From contig CM074861.1 of assembly GCA_037501455.1 (NCBI GenBank), positions 100,727,001 through 100,791,000 of the forward strand: a stretch of 64,000 bases of DNA, in the 5' to 3' direction. This DNA comes from Lantana camara. Its lineage: Eukaryota > Streptophyta > Magnoliopsida > Lamiales > Verbenaceae. The position numbers were made by a program, and so were the translations under genes. Below the pieces are notes generated by a model. It was not told where the DNA came from and did no database searches. It saw nothing but the letters and a program-made list of their open reading frames with translations. Positions 49,121 through 59,656 of the stretch are shown here, piece after piece; position 1 is the first letter of the stretch; each line of letters begins with the position of its first letter.

Positions 49121-52100
49121 GTTTCAATATTTTGCACAGGAAAATAAATACGGGGAAAAAGATACAGAATGGTGATCTTACAAAACTTAGGAAGATTGCA
49201 CTAATCATTACAAACACCCCCATATGAGTTATAACACACTATTTTGCAGAGACCAACCTAGCAACAAAACTGATAAGAAAATGCTGACAAAACAAATGAA
49301 TCATTAAAAGTTAAATAAAGATTTTCAACTTTAAAGAGTTCTCGAGCAACCTGTTGACTTTGAAAGAGAGAAAGAAATATGAAACATTATTAATGAATCT
49401 CAAAAGCATTAGATAGTCACACTAACACACAAAAAAAGGATATGTCTTTGATATTCAAGACTTCATGCCTTGTTTTTAAATAGGGATTTTACACTTTCAA
49501 AGAGAGAGAGACTGAATTAGCCCATGCTTGTCCCGAGCTGCCAAACAAGGGGGGTTAAGACTTAACCCCAATTTGCTTCTTTCTCACACGACTTTGGGGG
49601 CCATTCTGTGTCACTCCAAACACACAACACCACGTTCTATGATTAACTCCTCCTACTGTTTTAATATTTAATTAGGACATTAATTTACTACTATATATTT
49701 TTCGTTTCTGATTAGACGTCAAGCTAGAAATTTCAATTTTTGTAGAGAAGTGTAGGGTTTTTATTGAATATAAAACCCATTTTGCCACTTTTAATATAGC
49801 ATTACGTGTGGCGGAATTAATACCATAATTCATGGAGCTATTATTTCTCCACTCTATACATTATTAATCATTTCATCAAATTCAGTCAAGTTAACCGGGA
49901 TATCTAACTCTTTTTCACTTATCATGCAATTCAAGAAAATTTTAAGAAAAATAATCAACCTGCAAGTAAAATGCAATAAATTTGCCCGATTTAAGTTAGG
50001 TTTGACCGATCCAAACAGGCTAGAATTTTTCTGTATCACAAATTGAAATATTATATACACATGTATGACAAAATGGAGCATAACTTTTTATATGGTAGAT
50101 ATAGGGGAAGTATAGCAATAGCTTCTAACAAAAAGGGTTCAAGCGACAATGTTGGAGATAAATTAAACTAAATTAGGTAGCTAATTGTAGTATATGGTTT
50201 TAAGTTTAAATCTGGATATTTATAGTGGATTAGACCCTGTGATGCATGGACACAGATACGATACGATTAAGACACAACAATACAATTTTTTTAAAAGTTA
50301 GGATAGGACACGACTATATTATATATAAATGAATATTTTTATATTTATTAATTAATTTTAAATAAGATATTTATAAGAGTATCGATGTTACAAATTTAAA
50401 TAAAATACATTCATATCAAATTTATATTTAAAGTCATTATAAATAACGTTATTAAATTTTGCATTCACGATATTATGAGAAAAATTCAATATAAAAATAA
50501 AAATAAAAAATTTAAATTAATATAATATATTTTTTTAGTAAATTTATACAACTCTTTTTTTAAAAATATATTTATATTGTTATTAACAAGTTAATTGATA
50601 TTGAAATGTAAATACATTGAAGTAAAATTAGTAAAATAATGGACATAATAATTTTTTAATTATAATTAGATAATTTTCCGTCAAAACAACATAATTTCGA
50701 ACGGTGCACATATGCGTGATTTTTTTGGTTACCTAGTTAACGGCGGGACTATATTACAATATGTGAAACTATTATTGCAACATATGCGACTATTATCGCA
50801 ACGATTTTATAAAGTATAGAAACTTTTTTTTCATTTTTAAAATAAATGGAATTAATATTGCAATACTTTGAAACCCAAAAACCACAATTTTCCCATAACA
50901 CTTCACATTGTGAACAAGGAATTTATGGAGTGAGATTAAATGAGAATTAATAAGGAAAGTGCTTATAAATTAATGGAATCTATGGCCTACAATCCCTTCA
51001 ATTTCCGCAACTCTCTCTCCAAACCAAAACGGTTTAGTATATTTTTTTTTGGGTAGAATAAACGGTTTAGTATATGCTTTATCTCTACTATAAATATCGT
51101 CTTGTCAGTATTCTGCTTTATCTCTACTATTATATGAAGTGTCAATCATGGTAGAAATTATTTGATGTCTTTTAACTCTTCAGAATTCTTTTTTCTTCCG
51201 TCTAGATAACCACTTTCTCTCTTTTTCTTTTTTCTTATTACTTTTTTTTTTTTTTATTATAAGAACGTATTATCTCTAACTTTTTTTTTAATAAATTTTT
51301 TATTTTTTTTTTCATTCATATTTTTTAATTTCTATTTTAATTATTATTTTGACTAATATGACTATCAAATTTATTTACTATAATTTGGTAATTATTATAA
51401 TAAAAATAGTTATAAAATATATATTAATATAAAAAATTTAATTTTAATGTATTGAAATAGTAATATTCTTTTGATATCTCAAAAGTTTCCTCCCACCCAA
51501 TTGATAATTTTTTATTTCTCCAAGTTTCCTTCTATTAAGTGAGAGACTAATCTCATGAAAAGCATTTTTCATGATACCTCTCTCAACGTACTTTTTTACA
51601 TTCACAAACTTTGAACCCAAAAATTAACTTAAACCCTTATCCACTTGTGTCAACCGCCTATTCATACTTTGCATAATTACTAATATGTGTGTTAATGGAT
51701 ACTTTTCATTATATTCATTATAATTTTCATTAGGCTGAAGTTGTTGACCTTGTTGAATATGTACCAGATCAATTTCTCCTTTCGGAAAAAAAAAAAGTCA
51801 AAAGTCCAAATACATAATAAGTATGTTTTTGTTTAGTTATTGCTATTAATAATTTAATCATTTTAAATACTAATTAGTTAGGCAACAAAAATTTAAATAT
51901 GTTGTAGAATATTTAGTTTAATTAATTAAATATATTTAATACTTATTATTATGGCATACACTCATAACAATAGCTTTGATGTAACATGAAGAAGTGGTTT
52001 ATCATTTTTATTTTTATTTTTTAACATACACCCCAAGTGATCAGACCCTCAGATTACTTTCAATCCCTTATCGCTGGCCAACCCCCTATCGCTTGATTAG

Positions 52101-52200
52101 CATAATTTTATAAAATTTAATTAATCAAGTAACTAATTAAATAAACATGTATTATATGATTGATTCATTGGATTCCATCCAACACAGTTTTAATTAGAAT
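49121..52200. other. AT-rich spacer with a degenerate MITE end
   Basis: About 3 kb of AT-rich DNA without a recognised gene. At 50238-50270 it contains GTGATGCATGGACACAGATACGATACG, similar to the ends of the 174-bp hAT-type MITE at 57933, so probably an old relative. Near 51030-51130 the stretch AAACGGTTTAGTATAT and CTTTATCTCTACTAT are each repeated locally. Confidence 0.4.
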
Positions 52201-52631
52201 TCTTCTTCCCTAAAAATCTAAAACTCAAAACCGCGAAAGCGGTACTATAGGCGCAATCTTGATTCTGTGGACGACGTTGAGTCTTCGGCCGTCCCTCTAA
52301 TCCAGTAATCCTATTACTTGTTTATCCTATTACTTGTTTGTGACTTGTGATGCAGGCCAAGATTTCGTGGAAGATGGAAATAGATGCTAACAATAAAAAA
52401 CAGAAGAGACAAATTATAAGAATTTACATATCCCACATGTTAGTGGGAAATTTATAACGTTTCTAGATTAACAAGCTCTTATCCCTTTTTAGTCTGAAAT
52501 TTTAAATGGAAATACGTCTCAAGTTAACTTTTCCGTCGAGCGATGATGGTGAATTAACTCGCTCTGACATGTTACTTGTGTGTGAATTGTGATGCTTAGA
52601 ATAAAAAAGAAAAGTGACAAATTATAATAAT
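52201..52631. other. Spacer with short local duplications
   Basis: Two similar stretches (about 52343-52425 and 52575-52630) share TTGTGATGC and AGACAAATTATAA-type sequence. CTCAAGTTAACTTTTCCGT at 52515 recurs near 59543, upstream of the GH1 gene, suggesting an old duplicated upstream fragment. No gene is identified. Confidence 0.3.
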
Positions 52632-53004
52632 CACCGCACGAAAACCAAACGAAAAAACCTAGCCAAAAATTCCATTGGTTTTCAAGTTAGGAATTTTCAA
52701 CGGAATACTAAGGCTTTAAAAAATTGTACAACAATAGAAAAATCATTCGAATTTTGGTATTTTATCGGAATATTTGGTGGAATTTTGAAAAAATATTGTA
52801 CCAAAAATATCAACAGAAATTTGTCGGTATTTGTCGGAAATTTTTGTGGAAGTTTCACAAAACGTTGCGCCAAAAACACCAATGGAGCGAATTCGTTGGT
52901 TTTCCGTTGATCAGGCCGTTGGCAGTTTTATTAAAAATATATAATAATGGAAAACCAACCGCTCGTTCTACTGGAATTGATAAAACGAATTAGAAAAACT
53001 ACTG

Positions 53005-53190
53005 ATGGAAAAGAAATACCAACGGACGTATTCCGTTGAAATTGTTCAATCTAATAAGAAAACATACCAATTACCAATAGAAAAACTACCAATGGAAAAG
53101 AAATACCAACGGACATGTTCCGTTGAAATTGTTCAATCTAATAAGAAAACATTGTTCAATCTAATAAGAAAACATACCAATTACCAATAG
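53005..53190. repeat. Short tandem repeat of about 83 bp
   Basis: The unit TGGAAAAGAAATACCAACGG... is present twice (53005 and 53092). The TTGTTCAATCTAATAAGAAA piece inside it is duplicated once more near 53150. Confidence 0.75.
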
Positions 53191-53350
53191 AAGTATTCTC
53201 TTGGTATTTTTTATTAAAAAAAGAAAAATCTGCGACGACTTCAGCAGCACTAAACAAGCTTTTATAATTTATATAAAACTAATAATGTCCCCACATTCAT
53301 TCCTTGTATGTGTAAATAAAAAATTATCATTCAAAAATATATTAAAATGA

Positions 53351-54656
53351 AGGGACAATATCATTTTTTGTCATTTAAAGATGTCATTTTTCGATTTTGG
53401 CCCTGAACTTTTACCTTTTCTCATATTGCATTCTTTTTTCTTCGAGTCCTCTGTATCCTACGTGCAGAAATTTGGGGATTTTTGCTGATTTTTCCTCCAA
53501 AATCTGAGTTGGCCTATAACGTGGATTATTAATATTTAAGGAAAAAAAAGAATCACGTAATTACATAAATTATTTTTATTTAACAAAACACCCCTCTATT
53601 ATATCTTTTTTTCCTAATTTTACCCGAACTTTATATCAAAATTCACCTCTCTTCTCTCTCTCTCCCCTACACACTCATCACACACACTATTGGAAATCGC
53701 TTGTTTCTCGACTGAATCTTGCGAATGAGTAGTGTAAATCGCACACCGTGACGCGAGGAACACGATGACATAGACTGAATCGAAATCCGAACAACGGTTT
53801 AAGAGATATGGCTAGTTGAACATGGGCGATCGTGGCTCAAATCAACATAAACTTTGAACGAGTCGTGCGGCCAGCTCCGGTGATGGAATTTAGTGAGTGA
53901 GGTATGAAAATTCATCTACTCGATGAGAGCTACAGCTTGGAAGTGGTTTCATGGCCTGAAACTGCCGACGATGGAGATATTGTCCATCAAAGTGGCGGCC
54001 GACGACACGCGCAACAGGAGCGACTTTCAGACTTCATTTCCGACGATTTCGGCGTCTAATCGGAGCACCCACGGCATGGGCATTCTACTACGCTTCAGGA
54101 GAAATATATTGGAAGTGGTCTCGAGGATTGACGTGTTGTTTCGGCGGAGATATCAACATTTGAAGACAGCGCCAATGGGTGTGTGGTGGCGTGACTTTTA
54201 GGGTTTCGAATGGGCATTTTCGGCAATGGAATGAGATCAAATTGGTAGGAGTTTCGAACGTCGGGACGAGACAACCATGGTGGTCTCGTTGTCTCATTCA
54301 TCTGGACAACAAAACAATGGCAGTAAAATTAAAAATGTTGGGTCTTTTTTATTTTAATTGAGAGGAGATGGAGTAGGGGAAAAAAACTATAATAGAGAGG
54401 TATTTTATTAAATAAGAATTATTTATATAATTACGTGGTATTTTTTAATTTTTTTCCTTAAAAAAAAATAATCCACGTCATATGTCAACTCAAATTTTGG
54501 AGGAAAGGTCAGCAAAAATCCCCAAATTTCTGTCACGTAGGATGCGGAAGACTAAAATTGAGAAAAATCGATCAACAAGGATACAATGTGAGAAAAGGTA
54601 AAAGGATCAAAATCGAAAAATGATATCTTCAAAGGACGAAAAATGATATTTTTCCT
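53351..54656. mobile_element. Long-TIR element (MULE-like), possible captured sequence
   Basis: About 180-bp imperfect inverted ends (left AGGGACAATATCATTTTTTG; right reversed AGGAAAAATATCATTTTTCG), both containing CAGAAATTTGGGGATTTTTG. Between them, 53690-54310 is much more GC-rich than its surroundings, as in Pack-MULEs that capture gene pieces. I could not identify the cargo protein, and no clean TSD is visible in the AT-rich flanks. Confidence 0.6.
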
Positions 54657-55450
54657 AAAATTAATTTTTATATTAATATATAATATATAATTATTGTTGA
54701 TATAATTATTAAACTATGACAAATAAATGAATAAATAGTATAAGATAATATTATATTAGTTTAAAAAAATTAGAAATATGAGAGGAAAAGTATAAAAATT
54801 ATGTTAAAAATAAAAAAGAATTGTAATGAAGTGAGAGAAGATTATTGGAGCCATAAAATAAATAAATAAAAAGAAGAAAAGAAAAGAATATAAGAAGGCG
54901 TTTGGTATCCTTGCATACCTAATTTTACTTAGTATTGTTCGGGCTTATTAAGTGCAATTAGGTCATACAAAGATGTGCTAATATTTTGTTTGGTACACTT
55001 TAAGGTGCATTAAAGTCTCGGTTGGGCAAATTTAATTATGTGTTTGGTATGAATGTACTTTACCATATTAAAGCCTAAAATTCCTAATATGCCCTTCATT
55101 TATTTTGGAAAGGGTGCCGGCCTCGTGTGTTAAAAACTCAGAAAGAACGAATAATTATATGTACATTATATGAAGTTTTTAGTATTATGGGTGACTTAAT
55201 GAAGTTTTCAGTATTTATGGATGACATTATATGTATTGGCAGTAACATGAACTTTACATCAGAACTGGAAATATGAAACAGGGTTTAACGTCCATTGGCC
55301 AGACATGATATATCACTTTGAAAACACACACCATGCCTGAGAGTTATGTTCTTCACCACAATTCAGTACAGAATAAAACAAGACAATAGACATAAAGGTT
55401 GTTTAGATAACTCAAACAACAGATAAAAGATAAATAAAGTGCATCAGGCA

Positions 55451-56111
55451 CTAATTTAAGAAATGCATGAGGCTCATGACGAAAGTGCTCTGAACATCCA
55501 CCGGCATTCCATAGAAGGCTCTCAAATCACCATGATTGTTTGCTAGATGATGCACAACCCACATGACAGCCTCCTTCCTCAGATCAGGCAGCGAGATTAG
55601 AGCCTCATACAACCCGTCTTGTTTGGCCGCGATGTTAGTTACGGGATTTTGATTCGAATTCGATGCACTTGCCGCAAATTGACTTGTCCCGGTGTTCAGA
55701 GTTACTTGTGCGGACTCCATTATCTCGGTCATTAAATCTTTGATCTGCGCCGCATCAATGTTGGATGAGCGGCGTCGCTTATTAGTGCTTTTCCTCAATT
55801 CAACACCATCAACGCTCGGAGGTGTGATTGAAGTGGCATCTTCTCCTTCATCGTCAATTTCTATCGTTCAGGGTGTGTTGCTATCATTGCCACCACGTCA
55901 AGAATAAGTAACCAATCAAGAATGTATTACAAAATCTTCCTATCATGTAATTATTGAGAAGAGAGTTGTCTAACTTGATACCCTCCGCATACAAAACTTC
56001 CAGCGCCACTAGCAAACATTCTTCTACCTTCGTCGTCCAAAATCTTCGAGGCGCATTCCCACTCTTGCCTGTTTGTGTCCTTATCCTAGAAGTAGCGCGC
56101 GTGACATCCAT
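55451..56111 (-). pseudogene. PIF/Harbinger ORF1, Myb/SANT-like protein
   Basis: ORF1 proteins of these elements bind transposon DNA and help the transposase. ATG 56111 (MDVTRATSRIRTQTGK) leads into RRFWTTKVEECLLVALEVLYAEGIKLDN, the start of a Myb_DNA-bind_3-like domain (W-T-x-x-E/V-E pattern). The central part is missing. The C-terminal part (55798-55451) has a basic KRRRSS patch and an LPDLRKEAVMWVVHHLANNHGDL segment; a TGA precedes it near 55870. It is broken or needs splicing. Confidence 0.6.
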
Positions 56112-56193
56112 TCCTCACCTGTGGGGTACGAATAAAAAGGATTATCAAATGCAATAGAGGTAATTTAAATGCATCAATCACAATCTGTAGGAT

Positions 56194-56847
56194 TTAACAT
56201 ACAACACAGATATTACTATTTCTCAAAATAAATAACTCGAACTGAGTTGTATTAGACAACATTAAACTGACCTTGAAATGTTTCCAAGGTTCTGTTGAGC
56301 AAGTCTGAGGGACAGCAACGGGCTCGATGAGCAGAACATTACTGATACGAAGTAATGCCTTCAAAGTCTGCCTAAAATAGCGGCTAACCATAAAACCGGA
56401 GCAATAGAAATCACCCTTGACAGTCCGATTTTTATGATGGTGTCCTAAGATATTCAAAAACATAGCCACCTTGCACGGAATGGTCACAAATCTTTCATGT
56501 GTAAGACCACCTAATTGTTCGAGCAAATAACACAAACGGCCAAAGGCGTTCCTATCTATCCTAAGGTTATCAATACATTTTTTATCACTAACTTGTGTAA
56601 ATCGACAGAGATGTTTCAACTGATCGGGTTGGTTACCGATGATGGAATAACGACGCTTGCGTGAACGCCTCTCAAACTCAACCGTTTCATTATACCAAAT
56701 GTACAACAAGTACAGCAGTGTCATCGTAAGGGCAGTACATTTAAGGACAAACTCTATCCACGCCACAAACCTTAACCTTGTGTATGGGTCCATTTCAATT
56801 AACTCAAACAAATCTGCAATAGGAATCCCCAAAATTGAAGTTAACAT
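56194..56847 (-). pseudogene. PIF/Harbinger transposase, N-terminal part only
   Basis: Resembles the N-terminal region of plant HARBI1/ALP1-like proteins: DNLRIDRNAFGRLCYLLEQL, then GGLTHERFVTIPCKVAMFL, GHHHKNRTVKGDF, SRYFRQTLKALL and EPWKHFK, where family members splice into the exon with LDGTYI. Here a GTCAGT donor follows, but the next coding sequence is ORF1; no DDE motif is found in the element. The hydrophobic N-terminus (ALTMTLLYLLYIWY) may be intron or unrelated. Confidence 0.75.
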
Positions 56848-57095
56848 AACAAGGTCGAATTCATGTTATTCCCAATAATGAAGTTGACACAATAATATCT
56901 TTTGTCATGTTATCCCCAGAATTCCTATCCCCAGAATTCCATTTGATTGCACCAGGTCGAAATCATTTTATACCCAAGATTCAAGTTCAAAGAACAACTT
57001 ATTATTCATGTTATCCACAAAATTCAAGTTCACATAACAGGTTCTAATTCATGTTGTGCCCAAAATTCCAGTGCACATAACATTTTCGAATTCTT
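56840..57095. repeat. Degenerate tandem repeats within the PIF element
   Basis: Four to five imperfect units of about 50 bp built on TTCATGTTATCCCCAAAATTC and AAGTTCACATAACA. Confidence 0.5.
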
Positions 57096-57915
57096 TCAAA
57101 GAAACACAAAAGAAGCATCTTCCAAACCACACATCAATTTACGCAGAAAAAGGGTAATCTGTATGTTGCGCAGGGCTCGCATTGAAAATAACATTTCGAA
57201 AATAGGGTCAACCTTATAAATACTACAGCAACTAAGACAAGAAGAACTAACAAAGAAAACCAACTTCTATCACCAAACATCAAAAGCTACAAAGAAGTTC
57301 AGATATAACCTGGTCCGATTCTTCGTCGCTGCTTCAGTTGAGTGCCCAACGCAGAGAAGTACTCCGAAATTAAATCGAGGGAAAACGAAATTGTATGTGT
57401 AAAATTAAAGGAAGCTTACCCAAGTCTTCTTCTCTTCCTCAGCGTTTTTTTGGTGAAATGATTTGCTTCAAATTCACAAATCCTTACCTCTGAACAGTGT
57501 GGGTGTGAAGCATCTATTAGAAGATTAAAGAAAAGGGCATTCTCTGGCATAAAAGAAGTGTACAGTGGAGGTGCAAACTTCAAGAGAAGACAACACGACT
57601 TAATATCACCGAAAAATAGATATGAGATTTAGCAGTTAATGTGCTACAGTACCGGGCTTAAGCAGGGCCGGATATTAAAGTGCCTTGGCCCAAATGACCT
57701 AATATAGGATACCAAACACAAAACTAAGTCTCCTTGTTCATATCTATGTGGGCTAATACATGTACCAAACACCTTCTAAGAGAATAAAATGGATAAAATA
57801 AATAAAACGAAAAGAATTAAAAAGTTTAAGATACCAAACAATTTCTATCTGGATTCATACTTAATATAATAGTGTAGATAATCGAATTATTCTCCCTGAT
57901 TTCAATTAAAAAATA

Positions 57916-58473
57916 GAAAAATTACATCTGACCTATGATGCACGGATACGGATACGGACACGGCGACACGGACAGGACACGACACGGATACGGCGACACG
58001 GATTTTTTCTTGAATTTTCCACGTGAGGAGTGTCCGACACGAGTGTCCGACACGACACGACACGACACCGCAAAATGATATTTTTAGGAGTGTCCGTGCA
58101 TCATAGCATCTGACTATCCTACTAGATAGGGTAATTACAATGCAGTTCATCTTTATTCAAAAATTATAATTTAATCCCTAAATATTATAAACCGTTTATG
58201 ACCCCTCTATTTCGTTAAGGTTCCGTTAGGTTGGGTCTGTCATTCCCTTAATTTAATGAATAAAATAATAAACTTATACCTGTATATTTCAACAAAACGA
58301 TCCCTGGGTATTACGCATATAACAATGCAGTCCTTGGGGACAAAGCCCAAACCTAACGGAATAAATTGATCACAAACGGTACATAACATTTAGGGATTAA
58401 ATAGTAATTTCTGGATAAAGATAGACTACATTGTAATTACTTTATCTAGCAGGGTAGTCAGATGTAATTTTTC
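57916..58473. mobile_element. MITE, same family as 30646-31031 (copy 2), with nested MITE
   Basis: Ends GAAAAATTACATCTGAC and GTCAGATGTAATTTTTC are perfect inverted repeats, continuing as about 100-bp imperfect TIRs. Without the 174-bp insert and its duplicated target it is about 376 bp, close to the 386 bp of copy 1. Confidence 0.75.
57933..58106. mobile_element. 174-bp hAT-type MITE
   Basis: Perfect 14-bp TIRs (CTATGATGCACGGA/TCCGTGCATCATAG) and perfect 8-bp TSD CATCTGAC (57925-57932, 58107-58114), the TSD length of hAT elements. The interior is rich in ACACGG/GACACG repeats. No coding capacity. Confidence 0.88.
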
Positions 58474-58572
58474 TTTAAAGAACTTATTTCTTTTATTATA
58501 GTGTCAAAACATTATAATTATACATATTAATAAAATATTACATATTAGATTTTTTATATCTACACATGAGGG

Positions 58573-59000
58573 TTAATTACGTCTAACGACCCTGCATTTA
58601 AGCCTAATTACAACGTAGTCCATCATTATCAAAAAATTACATTTTAGTTCCTATAAATCTTGTTTGGTTTGAGGTACCTTAACGGAATTTGTAAAAGTAC
58701 ACTTATACCCTTAACGATTTTATGGGTGTTACATTTAATATATGATCAAAATTACAAAATCGTCCACCTTACCCCATTCCTTCATCGGATTCAGGAATGG
58801 TCCTAAAGTTTACAAATATTAACAAAACGATCCTTACAAATTATGAATTTAACAACAAATCAGGGTTATTTTTGGAATGACATAACGAAAACTTAGGGAC
58901 CACAAAGTGTTCTCAAAAGTTAGGGACTAATTTATAATTTCCTAAAAATCATGGACTAGGTTGTAATTATGACTAAATATAGGGTAGTCAAATGTAATTA
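58573..59000. mobile_element. MITE, diverged relative of the AATTACATCTGAC family (copy 3)
   Basis: Imperfect inverted ends (left TTAATTACGTCTAACGACCC; right reversed ATAATTACATTTGACTACCC) continuing with TAATTACAAC.TAGTCCAT and TTAGT.CCTA on both sides. About 428 bp. Confidence 0.5.
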
Positions 59001-59579
59001 TTTCACGCACATAAATTGGGACAAAAATTTGACCACTTGTTTGAACGATGTGTCCCCCTGTAAACTTAATAATTAAAATCATTTTTTTCTGTAGGAAATC
59101 CGTTAAAAAACCATTTACCAAAGAAAAACTAACCGGACCTTTTCTTTGGTATTGAAAGAGTATAAACCAACTACATGTCGTGGGATTTCGTTGGAAAAGT
59201 ATTTTTTAGGAAAACCACTGGAACGCCCCTCTATTCATCGATTTTTTTATTGAAAATCTATTTTTCTAACGGAAAACCAATAAAATTTGTAAAAAAAAAT
59301 TCAATTTTTTTTATCGGTCTCAATTGATTTTTTTGTAGTGAATGAAGTGAGAAAGTTAGAGAAAGAGAAAGAACATATATTATATTACATGAGAAATAAA
59401 TTAAGGCATGACCAAATATATTTTTTGGTTAATTTGACTGGAGTATATATCCACGTTGTTCGCATGAAGGAGGTCTTATCCTGTAGAGGTATTGAAATTT
59501 CAAATGTAGTCAGTAGTCGCCTAAATTGAATCCGTCTCATTTAACCTCAAGTTAACTTTTCCGTGGGGGAGTAAGTGCC

Positions 59580-59587
59580 TATAAGTA
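59580..59587 (+). promoter_or_regulatory. Putative TATA box of the GH1 gene
   Basis: TATAAGTA, about 77 bp before the chosen ATG. It predicts transcription starting near 59610-59620, which excludes an in-frame ATG at 59594. Confidence 0.45.
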
Positions 59588-59656
59588 GGTGAAGTGGCTC
59601 ATGACTTTCTTGCAAACCATAATATTACAAAAGAAAAATCTCTCTTTGCTATCACT

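Larger units (their letters stand above)
54894..57776 (-). mobile_element. PIF/Harbinger element lacking the DDE exon
   Basis: Ends GAAGGCGTTTGGTA and TACCAAACACCTTC are inverted repeats flanked by TAA (54891-54893, 57777-57779), the TSD type of PIF/Harbinger. It carries, on the minus strand, a transposase N-terminal segment (56847-56194) and a Myb-like ORF1 (56111-55451). The transposase catalytic exon is absent, so the copy is non-autonomous. Confidence 0.88.
52632..59340. mobile_element. Possible CACTA element filled with other DNA transposons
   Basis: The left end CACCGCACGAAAACC (degenerate CACTACA...) and the right end GATTTTTTTGTAGTG are inverted relatives, both flanked by AAT (52629-52631 and 59341-59343). 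Subterminal stretches on both sides (52640-53220; 59080-59330) are rich in CCAACGGAA/TTCCGTTGG and GGAAAACCAA-like motifs, as CACTA subterminal regions are repeat-rich. The remaining interior is occupied by three or more other elements. The left terminus is mutated, so this is an inference. Confidence 0.4.

Noticed and set aside
59594..59656. Upstream in-frame ATG as start of the GH1 protein
   Set aside because: It lies only about 7-14 bp after the TATA-like TATAAGTA and so would precede the expected transcript start; the ATG at 59657 fits better.
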